Shown here in pieces: positions 26,882 to 34,115 of a stretch of 34,204 nt of DNA. The notes below the pieces were generated by a model. It made no database searches. It worked only from the letters and a program-made list of their open reading frames with translations, and was not told the origin of the DNA. The stretch lies in assembly GCA_016873935.1 (NCBI GenBank), contig VGVT01000024.1, forward strand, positions 1 through 34,204. The letters run 5' to 3'. The DNA is from Betaproteobacteria bacterium (lineage in GTDB: Bacteria > Pseudomonadota > Gammaproteobacteria > Burkholderiales > Thiobacillaceae). Positions within the stretch are counted from its first letter, which is position 1, and the number at the start of each line of letters is the position of its first letter. Position numbers and translations under genes: made by a program.

Positions 26882-27840
26882 AGGACACTCCTCAAGGCGT
26901 TGAAGGTGATGCCGACCAGCACGAAAGAGACGGCGAGGTAGCCGGCGAAGATGCCCAGCAGGGGCCATTGGACCACCTTGCGCAGGATCAGCATCTCCGG
27001 CAGGGACAGGGCGATGACGGCCATCATGAAGGCGAGCACGGTGCCCACCGGCACGCCCTTGCCCAGCAGCGCCTCGGCCACCGGGATGATGCCCACCGCG
27101 TCGGAATACATGGGGATGCCGGCCAGCACGGCAACGATGACCGACAGCACGGAGCCGTCGCCGGCGATCCTGGCGACGAAATCCTCGGGCACGTAGCCAT
27201 GGATGAGGGCGCCGATGCCGACGCCGATGAGCACGTATTTCCAGATGCGGCCGACGATCTGCCGCACCTCGTTCCAGGCGTAGTCGTGGCGTGCGCGCAG
27301 GCTGGTGTCGGGGGCCTCGGCCTGGGCTTCGCCCATGCGGATCTGCCAGACGTAGGCCTCGACCCAGCGTTCCAGCCTGAAGGCCTGCAGGACGTAGCCG
27401 CCGACGAAGGCGATGGTGAGGCCGGTGAGCACGTAGATCACCGCCATCTGCCAGCCGATGACGCCGGCCAGCACCACTACCGCGACCTGGTTGACCATGG
27501 GACTGGCGATGAGGAAGGACAGGGTCACGCCGAGGGGAATGCCGGCTTCGACGAAGCCGATGAACAGGGGGATGGAGGAACAGGAGCAGAACGGCGTCAC
27601 CGCCCCCAGGCCGACGGCCATCAGGCGCGCGCCGGGGCCGGAGCGGCCCTTCATCATGGCCCGCACCCGTTCCGGCGTGAGCAGGGCGCGCAGCCAGCCC
27701 ATGAGGTAGATCACCGTGGTGAGCAGCACCAGGATCTTCACCACGTCCATGACGAAGAAGTGCAACGCCGCTCCGGCCGCGCTGTCCGGCGACAGGCCGG
27801 CGAGGTCGAAGACCAGGAGGGTGGCGAGGGCGTCGAACAT
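26878..27840 (-). CDS. arsP: ArsP/DUF318-type permease
   Basis: A 320-residue membrane protein with about eight helices. The paired motif GAVTPFCSCSSIPLFIGFVE and LSFLIASPMVNQVAVVVL in the first half, and GIPMYSDAVGIIPVAEALL in the second, identify the DUF318 permease family. ArsP members export trivalent methylarsenicals; others in the family have unknown substrates, so the symbol is provisional. The CSC pair is a plausible thiol-metalloid site. It starts a three-gene unit with the Cys-tailed protein and the mini-thioredoxin, downstream of the arsR-arsC-aquaporin genes. Confidence 0.82.
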   Translation of the reverse strand: MFDALATLLVFDLAGLSPDSAAGAALHFFVMDVVKILVLLTTVIYLMGWLRALLTPERVRAMMKGRSGPGARLMAVGLGAVTPFCSCSSIPLFIGFVEAGIPLGVTLSFLIASPMVNQVAVVVLAGVIGWQMAVIYVLTGLTIAFVGGYVLQAFRLERWVEAYVWQIRMGEAQAEAPDTSLRARHDYAWNEVRQIVGRIWKYVLIGVGIGALIHGYVPEDFVARIAGDGSVLSVIVAVLAGIPMYSDAVGIIPVAEALLGKGVPVGTVLAFMMAVIALSLPEMLILRKVVQWPLLGIFAGYLAVSFVLVGITFNALRSVL

Positions 27841-27860
27841 CAGGAGTGGCGGCGTATAGG

Positions 27861-27929
27861 CCCGTCATGCCCGCGCAGGTGGGCATCCAGATGCTTTGTC
27901 TGGGTTCCCGCCTGCGCGGGAACGACGGG
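27861..27929. repeat. REP/MITE-like palindromic element
   Basis: Two 30-base arms, CCCGTCATGCCCGCGCAGGT... (27861-27890) and ...CCTGCGCGGGAACGACGGG (27900-27929), are about 83% complementary around a 9-base spacer; each arm is itself a small hairpin. It looks like the dispersed CGTCATTCCCGCG-type repeats of beta- and gammaproteobacteria. It fills the gap between the MBL-fold gene stop (27938) and the permease start (27840), so it separates two minus-strand units. Confidence 0.8.
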
Positions 27930-27937
27930 CCTTCGCA

Positions 27938-28852
27938 TCATTGCGACTCGAACCGCACGAAGGCGCGGCTCATGTTGCCGCGATGCAGTTCGTCGTAGTT
28001 TTGCAGATGGCGGAAGGCCGGCAGGTCGGCGTATTTCGCCAGCGTCTCGTCGAGCGGTTCCATGTCGCGCGCGGCCGGGGCGATGTGCTCGATCAGGAAG
28101 TCGTAATAGTCGCCGGATTCGCGACGCGCTTGCGCCAGATCGGTGACGCGGCCGTGGCCGGGCACCACGCGTTTCGGCGCCAGCGCTTCCAGCGCCTGGA
28201 AGGCGCGCTGGCCGGCGCGCACATCCGACTCCGGCAGCACGCCGAGCAGACGGTCGACGTAGACCAGGTCGCCGGTGAAGACGACCCCGTGGTCAGGCAG
28301 CCAGACCATGGCGTCGCCGGGGTAGTGCGTATCCGTATAACGCAGTTCCACACGCGCGCCACCCAGGGTCAGGGCGGCCGCGTCACCGGCCAACGCGCGC
28401 GCCGCCGGCAGCGCTTGCGTGCCGGCCAGCCGCTCGCCGAGGAAACGTTTCAACCCTTCGAGCTGCTGCGCGCCATTGCGCGCCTGGCCCTCGGCGGTGC
28501 GCGCCAGGGCGATGATCTGCGCGCCCTGTTCGGCGAACCAGCCGTTGCCCAGCCAGCGGTGGTCCTGGCCGCCGGTGTTGATCACCCAGCGCACCGGCCG
28601 CTCGGTGACGGCGCGGATGGCCGCCGCCAGCTTTTGCGCGCCCAGCGCGCTGGCGCCGGAATCGATGAGGATCACCCCCTCGGCGGTGACGACGAAGCCG
28701 TAATTGGCGTTGAGGCCATCGTTATCGGCGCTGCGCTGGCCGAGCGGACCGACGATGGCGTAGACGTTGTCCGCCACCGGCTCGGCCTTGGGCGTGTAGG
28801 CGTGGGCGGGCAGCAGGAACATGGCAAGTACCAGGGCGAACAGGGCTCTCAT
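27938..28852 (-). CDS. Periplasmic metallo-beta-lactamase-fold protein with altered metal motif
   Basis: 304 residues from ATG 28852 with GAGG 6 bases upstream. The signal peptide is MRALFALVLAMFLLPAHA. The MBL fold is seen in LNANYGFVVTAEGVILIDSG, THYPGDAMVWLPDHGVVFTG, GDLVYVDRLLG and VVPGHGRVTDL. Where the family has HxHxDH, this protein has INTGGQDHRWLGN: Asp-His remain but the first two metal His are missing. It resembles the quinoprotein relay zinc metallohydrolase/SoxH-like group, found with periplasmic quinoproteins and cytochromes. The activity is unknown. It lies 8 bases after a cytochrome c'-like gene. Confidence 0.82.
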   Translation of the reverse strand: MRALFALVLAMFLLPAHAYTPKAEPVADNVYAIVGPLGQRSADNDGLNANYGFVVTAEGVILIDSGASALGAQKLAAAIRAVTERPVRWVINTGGQDHRWLGNGWFAEQGAQIIALARTAEGQARNGAQQLEGLKRFLGERLAGTQALPAARALAGDAAALTLGGARVELRYTDTHYPGDAMVWLPDHGVVFTGDLVYVDRLLGVLPESDVRAGQRAFQALEALAPKRVVPGHGRVTDLAQARRESGDYYDFLIEHIAPAARDMEPLDETLAKYADLPAFRHLQNYDELHRGNMSRAFVRFESQ

Positions 28853-28860
28853 GGCGGACC

Positions 28861-29298
28861 TCACTGGATGCGGTAGGCGGCGTGGCAGGCCACGCATTGG
28901 GCGGTGACTTCGGCGAGCGCGGCGACGGCGCGGGCCAGGTCGCGGTCGACGCCGGCCTCCTGGGCGCTGACCGCGAAACGGCTGGCGGCGCGGTGCATGG
29001 CGGTGCCGGTCGCGCGCATGCCCGGCGGCATCACCCCCGCCATGTGGCTGGCGCCATGCGATTCCAGCGAGGACATGCCCAGGCGCTGCTCGGCGACGCG
29101 CGCCGCGGTTTCGTAGTCACCGCGCGCCATGGCCGCCTGGATTTCATGCACGGCGAGCAGGTGGTCGCGCATGTTGGCGCGCATGTGGGCCTGCATCCTG
29201 GGGGGCATCTTCACCAGCTCGCGCTCGTCCGCGAGGGCTGGCGGTGTCGTCGCCAGCAGGAGGGCGGCGATGGGGAGGAAGAGGACGGGGTGGCGCAT
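28861..29298 (-). CDS. Cytochrome c'-like (class II) periplasmic protein
   Basis: 145 residues from ATG 29298 with AGGAG 6 bases upstream; the frame continues further up but without a signal peptide. The signal MRHPVLFLPIAALLLATTPPALA precedes a helical, Met- and His-rich chain with the haem motif CVACH only ten residues from the C-terminus, the place it takes in four-helix cytochromes c' and b562-like c cytochromes. It may bind NO or carry electrons. Its neighbour is the MBL-fold protein, probably co-transcribed. A 129-base gap separates it from the upstream aquaporin. Confidence 0.78.
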   Translation of the reverse strand: MRHPVLFLPIAALLLATTPPALADERELVKMPPRMQAHMRANMRDHLLAVHEIQAAMARGDYETAARVAEQRLGMSSLESHGASHMAGVMPPGMRATGTAMHRAASRFAVSAQEAGVDRDLARAVAALAEVTAQCVACHAAYRIQ

Positions 29299-29427
29299 GG
29301 AAACTCCTGATCGGGTCGGGTACGAACCAAAAAGCCTGTCACGGTGGAGTTCGGCGGTCCAGACTCCGTTCGTACCATGGCTGTGCGTGGCACAAGCCGC
29401 AATGACTCTACGCACGTGCGCCGTGCC

Positions 29428-30129
29428 TCACTCTGTCTCGGAGTGCGGCAGCATCACGTTCTCGCTGGCCTGCGGCAGGGTTGGAATCAACCAGCGGAAC
29501 AGGGCCGTGGCCGCGAAGGCGCCGAGCAGCTGGGCGACGATGAAGCCGGGCGCGTCGACCGGCCGGATCCCGGCGAAGGTGTCCGAGGCCGCGCGCGCCA
29601 GGGTGACGGCCGGATTGGCGAAGGAGGTGGAGGCGGTGAACCAGTAGGCCGCAGTGATGTACGCGCCCACCACGAATGGCGTCACCGCCGGCCGGCTTCT
29701 CACCGTGCCCCAGATCACTGCCAGCAGGCCGAAGGTGGCGACGAACTCGCTCCACCACTGTGACGGTCCGGCCCGCTCGTTCTGCGAAGCGAAGAACAGC
29801 GGCAGGTCGAACATGCCGTGGGCGGCGGCGACCCCGGCGAAGGCGCCCGCCACCTGGGCGATGACGTAGGCCGGCACCTCGCGCCAGGGCAGGCCGCCGG
29901 CCCAGGCGTCGGCGATGGTCACCGCCGGGTTGAAATGGGCTCCGGAGATGGGGCCGAAGGTCAGGATCAGCGCCGTGAGCCCGGCTCCGGTGGCCAGGGT
30001 GTTGGCGAGCAGGGCAATGGCGACGTTGCCGCCTGCCAGGCGCTCGGCCATGATCCCGGAGCCCACCACCACCGCCAGCAGGAATGCGGTGCCGAGGGCT
30101 TCGGCGGAGAGTTTGCGGGGCAGGCTCAC
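29428..30129 (-). CDS. MIP-family aquaporin of an ars operon
   Basis: 233 residues from GTG 30129, overlapping the arsC stop (GTGA). Six helices and two NPA boxes are seen: GPISGAHFNPAVTIADAW and STSFANPAVTLARAASDTF. EALGTAFLLAVVVGSGIMAE is the typical first helix. In Sinorhizobium an ars-linked aquaglyceroporin, AqpS, lets As(OH)3 made by ArsC leave the cell; the position here directly after arsC fits that role, and no ArsB or Acr3 pump is in the window. Water or another solute remains possible. Confidence 0.9.
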   Translation of the reverse strand: MSLPRKLSAEALGTAFLLAVVVGSGIMAERLAGGNVAIALLANTLATGAGLTALILTFGPISGAHFNPAVTIADAWAGGLPWREVPAYVIAQVAGAFAGVAAAHGMFDLPLFFASQNERAGPSQWWSEFVATFGLLAVIWGTVRSRPAVTPFVVGAYITAAYWFTASTSFANPAVTLARAASDTFAGIRPVDAPGFIVAQLLGAFAATALFRWLIPTLPQASENVMLPHSETE

Positions 30130-30536
30130 TCCGCTTGCGCCAGGGCCTCGCGCACCGCCGGCAGCAGCCGCGCGCGGATGTCGTCGCGTACCTTCAGGAA
30201 GCTTTCCAGCGGCTCGCCGTGGGGATCGTGGAAGGGCAGGTGGATGGCCTTTACCGGTCGCGGGAACACCGGGCAGGTTTCCTTGGCGTTGTCGCAGACG
30301 GTGACCACCAGATCGATGGCCTCGTGCATGACCGCGTCCACGTCCTTGGGATGCAGGCCGGCGGTGTTCAGGCCGGCATCCTTGAGCGCGGCGATGGCGC
30401 CGTCGGCCACCTTGGGTTGCGGCCGGGTGCCGGCGGAGAGGGCGCGGACCTGGCCGGCCAGGTCGTGGTTGACCAGGACTTCGGCCATCTGGGAACGGCA
30501 GGAGTTGCCGGTGCACAGGATCAATACGGTTTTCAT
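30126..30536 (-). CDS. arsC: Arsenate reductase, thioredoxin-coupled (LMW-PTP fold)
   Basis: A 136-residue protein. The phosphatase-like loop LCTGNSCRSQMAE holds Cys8 and Cys13, and VTVCDNAKETCPVFP holds Cys81 and Cys88, the Cys trio plus one of the Trx-type ArsC family (S. aureus pI258 type). It reduces As(V) to As(III) in the cytoplasm and is recycled by thioredoxin. It is 33 bases downstream of arsR and coupled to the aquaporin gene. Confidence 0.95.
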   Translation of the reverse strand: MKTVLILCTGNSCRSQMAEVLVNHDLAGQVRALSAGTRPQPKVADGAIAALKDAGLNTAGLHPKDVDAVMHEAIDLVVTVCDNAKETCPVFPRPVKAIHLPFHDPHGEPLESFLKVRDDIRARLLPAVREALAQAE

Positions 30537-30569
30537 GGGGCGGGTTTCCTTGGGGTGAAGGCTCGGGGA

Positions 30570-30890
30570 TCAGGCTACGCAGGTCTGGCAGCCCTGGTCG
30601 GGCACCGCCGCTTCCGCCGGCATGCCCTCCTTCATGTGCCAGAGCACGCGCAGAGCCCAGGCGGGCAGTTCCGCGTGCAGGCGGTAGTGCATCCAAACGC
30701 CTTCGCGCCGGGTGGAGACCAGGCCGGCCTCGCGCAGCACGGCAAGGTGGCGGGAGACTTTGGGTTGCGGCGCTTCCAGCACCGCGTTGAGATCGCAGAC
30801 GCAGCGCTCGTCGTGGATCAGCAGCAGGGCCAGGATGCGGCGGCGGATGGGGTCGCTGAGCGCCTCGAAGAAGGCTTGGGGGTCACACAT
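30570..30890 (-). CDS. arsR: ArsR-family As(III)-responsive repressor
   Basis: A 106-residue winged-helix repressor. ALSDPIRRRILALLL leads into DERCVCDLNAVL, carrying the CVC sensor of classical ArsR, then the recognition helix QPKVSRHLAVLREAGLV and the wing REGVWMHYRL. A further Cys pair closes the C-terminus (DQGCQTCVA) and could add to metal sensing. It is first in the arsR-arsC-aquaporin operon and probably binds the palindrome just upstream of its own start. Confidence 0.94.
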   Translation of the reverse strand: MCDPQAFFEALSDPIRRRILALLLIHDERCVCDLNAVLEAPQPKVSRHLAVLREAGLVSTRREGVWMHYRLHAELPAWALRVLWHMKEGMPAEAAVPDQGCQTCVA

Positions 30891-30892
30891 GT

Positions 30893-30908
30893 ATTCGTCA
30901 TGACAAAT
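30893..30908 (-). promoter_or_regulatory. Candidate ArsR operator next to the arsR start
   Basis: ATTCGTCATGACAAAT is a 16-base near-perfect palindrome (one mismatched pair) 2 bases upstream of the arsR ATG. Dyad symmetry and position fit autorepression. The surrounding 70 bases are markedly AT-rich. It would sit downstream of the promoter below and block elongation or initiation. Confidence 0.55.
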
Positions 30909-30926
30909 TCAATATAAACGGTATGC

Positions 30927-30956
30927 AGCCTATTACGGCTTGTATATATCTGTCAA
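30927..30956 (-). promoter_or_regulatory. Candidate arsR promoter
   Basis: A consensus TTGACA (minus strand, 30956-30951) is followed 15-18 bases later by weak -10 candidates TAATAG or TAGGCT. The leader to arsR would be about 35 bases and contain the palindrome at 30893-30908. The -35 is convincing; the -10 is not resolved. Confidence 0.4.
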
Positions 30957-30974
30957 AACGAATTTATTGATGAG

Positions 30975-31012
30975 GCCACCGTCGCCGGCGCGAGACCTGC
31001 CGGCGACGTGGC
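30975..31012 (-). terminator. Terminator-like hairpin after the AhpD-Rieske gene
   Basis: GCCACGTCGCCGGC pairs with GCCGGCGACGGTGGC (one bulge) around a 9-base loop, starting 5 bases beyond the stop of the AhpD-Rieske gene. It is followed in the minus direction by AT-rich DNA that includes the arsR promoter. The stem insulates the ars operon from its upstream neighbour. Confidence 0.65.
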
Positions 31013-31016
31013 GGGC

Positions 31017-31643
31017 TCACCAGAGGGCCAGCAGCCGGCCGGCCTCGACCTTGGTCTCGAAAGATTTCAGCGGATGCTTGCCCACCGCGATGCAGGCGCC
31101 GGTGGCGATGTCGAACTTCCAGTGATGCTTCGGGCAGGTGAGGGTCTTTCCCTCCAGCGCCAGGTGGGGGATGTTGGTCACCTGGTGCGGACAGTGCGAG
31201 TCGTACACCTTGTAGCGGTCGCCCTCGCGGTACACGAACACCGTGCGCGCGCCGCAATCGACCCGCTTCACTTCGCCGTCGGCGATGTCCGCCACGGCCA
31301 TCACATCACGCCACTGCGGCAGGCTGTTGATCAGCTCCGGCTTGAACTCCGGCATGTCCATTTCCAGCAGGATTTCCGTCGCCCAGACGATCTTCGCCAG
31401 GCCCAGGGCGGGGAAGGCCATGAGCAGGGCGTCGATGATCTCCATCGGCGTGCAACCGTCGCGCAGGGCGCGCATCAGGTATTGCTTGAAGCCGCTCTCG
31501 GTCTGCGAATGGACCTTGGTGATCACCGAGATCAGGTCCCGCGTCTTCGGGTCCAGGTGCTTGCCGGTGTCCTTGAGGAACTTGAAATAGTGGCCGAGGG
31601 CGTCGCCGCGTACGGCGACCAGATAGTTGAGTGCGTCGCTCAT
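31017..31643 (-). CDS. AhpD-like domain fused to a Rieske [2Fe-2S] domain
   Basis: 208 residues from ATG 31643 with GGAG upstream; the frame extends 18 codons further without support. Residues 1-95 form an AhpD/carboxymuconolactone decarboxylase-like helical domain (TRDLISVITKVHSQTESGFK, CTPMEIIDALLMAFPALGL), but the CxxC and proton-relay His of AhpD are absent. Residues 105-208 form a Rieske ferredoxin domain with cluster motif DSHCPHQ...TCPKHHW (Cys-x-His, then Cys-x2-His) as in dioxygenase-type ferredoxins. No signal peptide is present, so it is cytoplasmic. It probably couples a redox ferredoxin to a helical binding domain; the substrate is unknown. Confidence 0.85.
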   Translation of the reverse strand: MSDALNYLVAVRGDALGHYFKFLKDTGKHLDPKTRDLISVITKVHSQTESGFKQYLMRALRDGCTPMEIIDALLMAFPALGLAKIVWATEILLEMDMPEFKPELINSLPQWRDVMAVADIADGEVKRVDCGARTVFVYREGDRYKVYDSHCPHQVTNIPHLALEGKTLTCPKHHWKFDIATGACIAVGKHPLKSFETKVEAGRLLALW

Positions 31644-31834
31644 GAATTGCTCCAGGGGGTGAAGATCGATGCCTGTCCGCAGCATAGACGGTTTCATGCG
31701 GAATATCCGCCCGCCGGAAGCGACGGATGGCTGGCTGGGAAGCCCTTGGGACGGGACTTAAGCTCGCTTTAAGGACCCGCGAATAGGCTGCTTCGCATTG
31801 CCCGGCAGGACCGGAGCTCAAGAGGCGAACAAAG

Positions 31835-32524
31835 ATGACCGGCATGACCACCATCGAACTGGAATTTTCACGTAAATACGACCACGCACACTCGGCACGG
31901 TATTACCGCAAGCATCGGGACGGGCTGGCCAGGCGCCTGTCCCACGCGTGGGACACACGGCTGGCGCGCAAGGCCCTGGTACTGGCCGGCAATCCCGGGC
32001 GGGTGCTCGACCTGCCCTGCGGCGCCGGGAGATTCTGGCCGCTGCTGGCGGAGCGGGAGGATCGCGAAATCCTCGCGGCGGACAATTCCAGCGACATGAT
32101 CGGGATCGCGCTGGCCCAACAGCCGGCGCACATCGTTTCGCGCGTGCGAACCTTTCGCACTTCCGCCTTCGCCATCGAATTGCCTGACCGGTCGGTCGAC
32201 AGCATCTTTTGCATGCGTCTGCTGCATCACGTCCGCGACAGCGCACACCGCCTGGCGATGCTGCGTGAATTCCATCGGGTCACCGAGGACAGCGTCATCG
32301 TCTCGCTGTGGGTCGACGGCAACTACAAGGCCTGGAAGCGCGCCCGCCTGGAACGGCGCCGGGCCGGGTCGGGCAAGGTGGGCACCAACGCCAACCGCTT
32401 CGTGGTGCCCCGCGCGGTGATCGAACAGGAATTCGCCCAGGCCGGTTTCACAGTCCAGAGCCACCTGGACTTCCTGCCGGGGTACGCGATGTGGCGGGTC
32501 TACGTCCTGCGCAAGGCCGCCTAA
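31835..32524 (+). CDS. Class I SAM-dependent methyltransferase
   Basis: 229 residues. SAM-binding motif I appears as RVLDLPCGAGRFWPLLA, the acidic motif as ILAADNSSDMI, and motif IV/V as SVDSIFCMRLLHHVRD. A basic segment (WKRARLERRRAGSG) follows and a C-terminal beta strand closes the fold (SHLDFLPGYAMWRVYVLRK). The substrate is unknown. Two bases after its stop begins a frame-disrupted InaA/WaaP-like kinase, suggesting an envelope polysaccharide or lipid context, which is an inference from the neighbour. Confidence 0.85.
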   Translation: MTGMTTIELEFSRKYDHAHSARYYRKHRDGLARRLSHAWDTRLARKALVLAGNPGRVLDLPCGAGRFWPLLAEREDREILAADNSSDMIGIALAQQPAHIVSRVRTFRTSAFAIELPDRSVDSIFCMRLLHHVRDSAHRLAMLREFHRVTEDSVIVSLWVDGNYKAWKRARLERRRAGSGKVGTNANRFVVPRAVIEQEFAQAGFTVQSHLDFLPGYAMWRVYVLRKAA

Positions 32525-32526
32525 TC

Positions 32527-33194
32527 ATGTCGTCCGCAGCCGGGATGGACCCGCAATTCGAAATGTGGTGGTCCGCCCGCGGACAATGGGTGGAAGCGCC
32601 CAACCTGCGGCGGGGCGGCGAGAGTGGCGTGCAATGCCTGTGCGACCCGTCCGGACACATCGTTTACATCAAGCGCCAGGCCGGGCACATCCACCGCTCC
32701 CTGCGGCACCCCCTGGGCAGACCAACCGCCCTGCGCGAGGCGGAAGCCCTGCTCGCGCTCGCCGCCCTGCGCATCCCGGTTCCCGGCCTTGCCTACTCCG
32801 GGGCGCGCAAGGATCGCGCTGGCTGGCTGCGCTGTTGGTGACACGCGCCCTGGACGGATACCTGAACCTGGACGCCTGGTACGCCGCCGCTCCGACCGCA
32901 GCAGCGCGACGGAACATGTTGCGGGAACTCGCCGGCCTGCTCGCCCGCATGCACCGGGCCCGCTGGCAGCACGGCTGCCTCTATGCCAAACACATTTTCG
33001 TGCGCAAGACCTTCGATCCAGCCGGAGCGAACGTCGCGTTGCTCGACCTGGAAAAGGCGCGACGCAGACTCTGCGCATCTCTCGCCTCCCGGCGGGATAT
33101 GGCCCAACTTGGCCGGCATCGCGGCTTGATGCCGGACGCGGATTGGCGGGAGCTGCGCGAGTTGTACGCGCTTGCCCCGGGCCGGGGGCATTGA
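32527..33194 (+). pseudogene. InaA/WaaP-like kinase gene broken by a frameshift
   Basis: From ATG 32527 the first frame encodes about 100 residues with SGHIVYIKRQAGHIHRSLRH, PTALREAEALLALAALRIP and VPGLAYSGARKDRAGW, then stops at 32841. The continuation lies in the -1 frame from about 32810: WLAALLVTRALDGYLNLDAW, RELAGLLARMHRARWQHGCL, YAKHIFVRKTFD, VALLDLEKARRRL and SRRDMAQLGRHRGLMPDADW, ending at 33194. Together they make a normal-sized InaA/WaaP (lipopolysaccharide-kinase-like) protein with the catalytic H-G-x-x-x-x-H and D-L-E-K motifs. One missing base near 32810-32820 explains it; a sequencing error or real decay cannot be separated here. No slippery heptamer was seen. Confidence 0.75.
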
Positions 33195-33249
33195 GGGGGA
33201 TACGCCATGGAGACTGGCGGGGCTACGCAGCAACCCCAATAGCATGTCC

Positions 33250-33273
33250 GCTCCCTCCGGGTTCCGGAGGAGC
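33250..33273 (+). terminator. Hairpin downstream of the kinase remnant
   Basis: GCTCCCTCCGG and CCGGAGGAGC pair (one bulge) around a GTT loop, about 55 bases after the kinase stop. No T-run follows. It is the only structure seen in the 33195-33430 gap, which otherwise shows no gene; this gap marks a change from GC-rich to more AT-rich DNA. Confidence 0.45.
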
Positions 33274-33430
33274 GCGAAGAACGGATGGACGGGGAAATTG
33301 GTGGTGCAGAGGCGACTGGTTTCGAACTACCGCTCATAGAGAGTTAGGTACAGTTGAAGGCCGTTGATGGTGATTGCAGACTTTTAGAATCAAATTATCG
33401 ATCGGGCACTGGCTTCGCGTCCGCAACCTA

Positions 33431-33751
33431 TCAGGCAAACACGACACTGGTACGTCCAGTGGCGCGAGAACGGGATGGCTTGCGCACCACTATTTGAACA
33501 TCCCGTCCCAGCCGGTTCATACACTCCAGCATCTTCGCTTCGCTGATGCCCCGAAATTGGCCACGCAGCATGCCTGAAAGTTTGGGCTGGGGCATGCCCA
33601 GAATCTCAGCAGCCTCAGTTTGGGTCAGGTGGCGGTGTTTGATGATTTCGCCAATCTTGGCGGCCAAGGTCGCCTTGACCTGCATCTCAGCAGCATCGGG
33701 CAAACCGAAGTCTTCGTAGATGTTGGCAGACCCTTTTTCAATATCGATCAT
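33431..33751 (-). CDS. higA: HigA-type XRE antitoxin
   Basis: 106 residues from ATG 33751, chosen because AAAGGAG lies about 7 bases upstream; an in-frame ATG at 33769 would overlap the toxin gene. The helix-turn-helix is LAAKIGEIIKHRHLTQTEAAE then ILGMPQPKLSGMLRGQF, of the short XRE type that pairs with Gp49/HigB-like toxins. The C-terminal Arg/Ser tail (RKPSRSRATGRT) is basic. It starts 1 base after the toxin stop. As antitoxin it should neutralise the toxin and repress the shared promoter. Confidence 0.88.
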   Translation of the reverse strand: MIDIEKGSANIYEDFGLPDAAEMQVKATLAAKIGEIIKHRHLTQTEAAEILGMPQPKLSGMLRGQFRGISEAKMLECMNRLGRDVQIVVRKPSRSRATGRTSVVFA

Positions 33752-33752
33752 T

Positions 33753-34109
33753 TCAGGCTCCTTTGGCATGCGCTTGCGCTGCCTTCAAACGTTCGCGAAT
33801 CAAGTCTATGTCTTGCTTTGGGGTTTCAATGCCTTTGGTGGATTTCTTCTGGAAGCAGTGCAAAACATAGACCCTCTCGGCGATCTTGACCGTGTAGACG
33901 GCTCGATACGTATCGCCCATGTGGTCTTCAACCACTTCCAAAACACTGGCACCACCAAAACCCTTTAGCGGCTTGGCCTGGTCATGCTTTTTACCTGACT
34001 GCGCCAAATGCAAGGCAAAGCCAAAGACGTCGACGACATCGCTGGGCATGGCCAGGAGATCCTTCTTCGAGGACCCCACCCAGTGCAGTGGCTTCAGATG
34101 ATCAGACAT
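33753..34109 (-). CDS. higB: HigB/Gp49-like RelE-superfamily toxin
   Basis: A 118-residue protein. KPLHWVGSSKKDLLAMPSDV, VFGFALHLAQSGKKHDQAKP, LKGFGGASVLEVVEDHMGDT and YRAVYTVKIAERVYVLHCFQ followed by KKSTKGIETPKQDIDLI are the Gp49/HigB pattern of ribosome-dependent mRNA interferases. Toxin-before-antitoxin order is the HigBA arrangement. The base composition of the pair is visibly less GC-rich than the rest of the window, suggesting acquisition. The start follows directly after a TATAAT box. Confidence 0.88.
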   Translation of the reverse strand: MSDHLKPLHWVGSSKKDLLAMPSDVVDVFGFALHLAQSGKKHDQAKPLKGFGGASVLEVVEDHMGDTYRAVYTVKIAERVYVLHCFQKKSTKGIETPKQDIDLIRERLKAAQAHAKGA

Positions 34110-34115
34110 CGGAGA

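Noticed and set aside
27861-27929. CRISPR-like repeat
   Set aside because: There is only one inverted pair, with no regularly spaced direct repeats.
32780-32850. Programmed -1 frameshift in the kinase gene
   Set aside because: No X-XXY-YYZ slippery heptamer or following stem was seen at the frame change, so a simple indel is the better reading.
33320-33365. Possible tRNA T-arm (GGTTTCGAACTACC)
   Set aside because: No matching acceptor, D or anticodon arms could be drawn around it.
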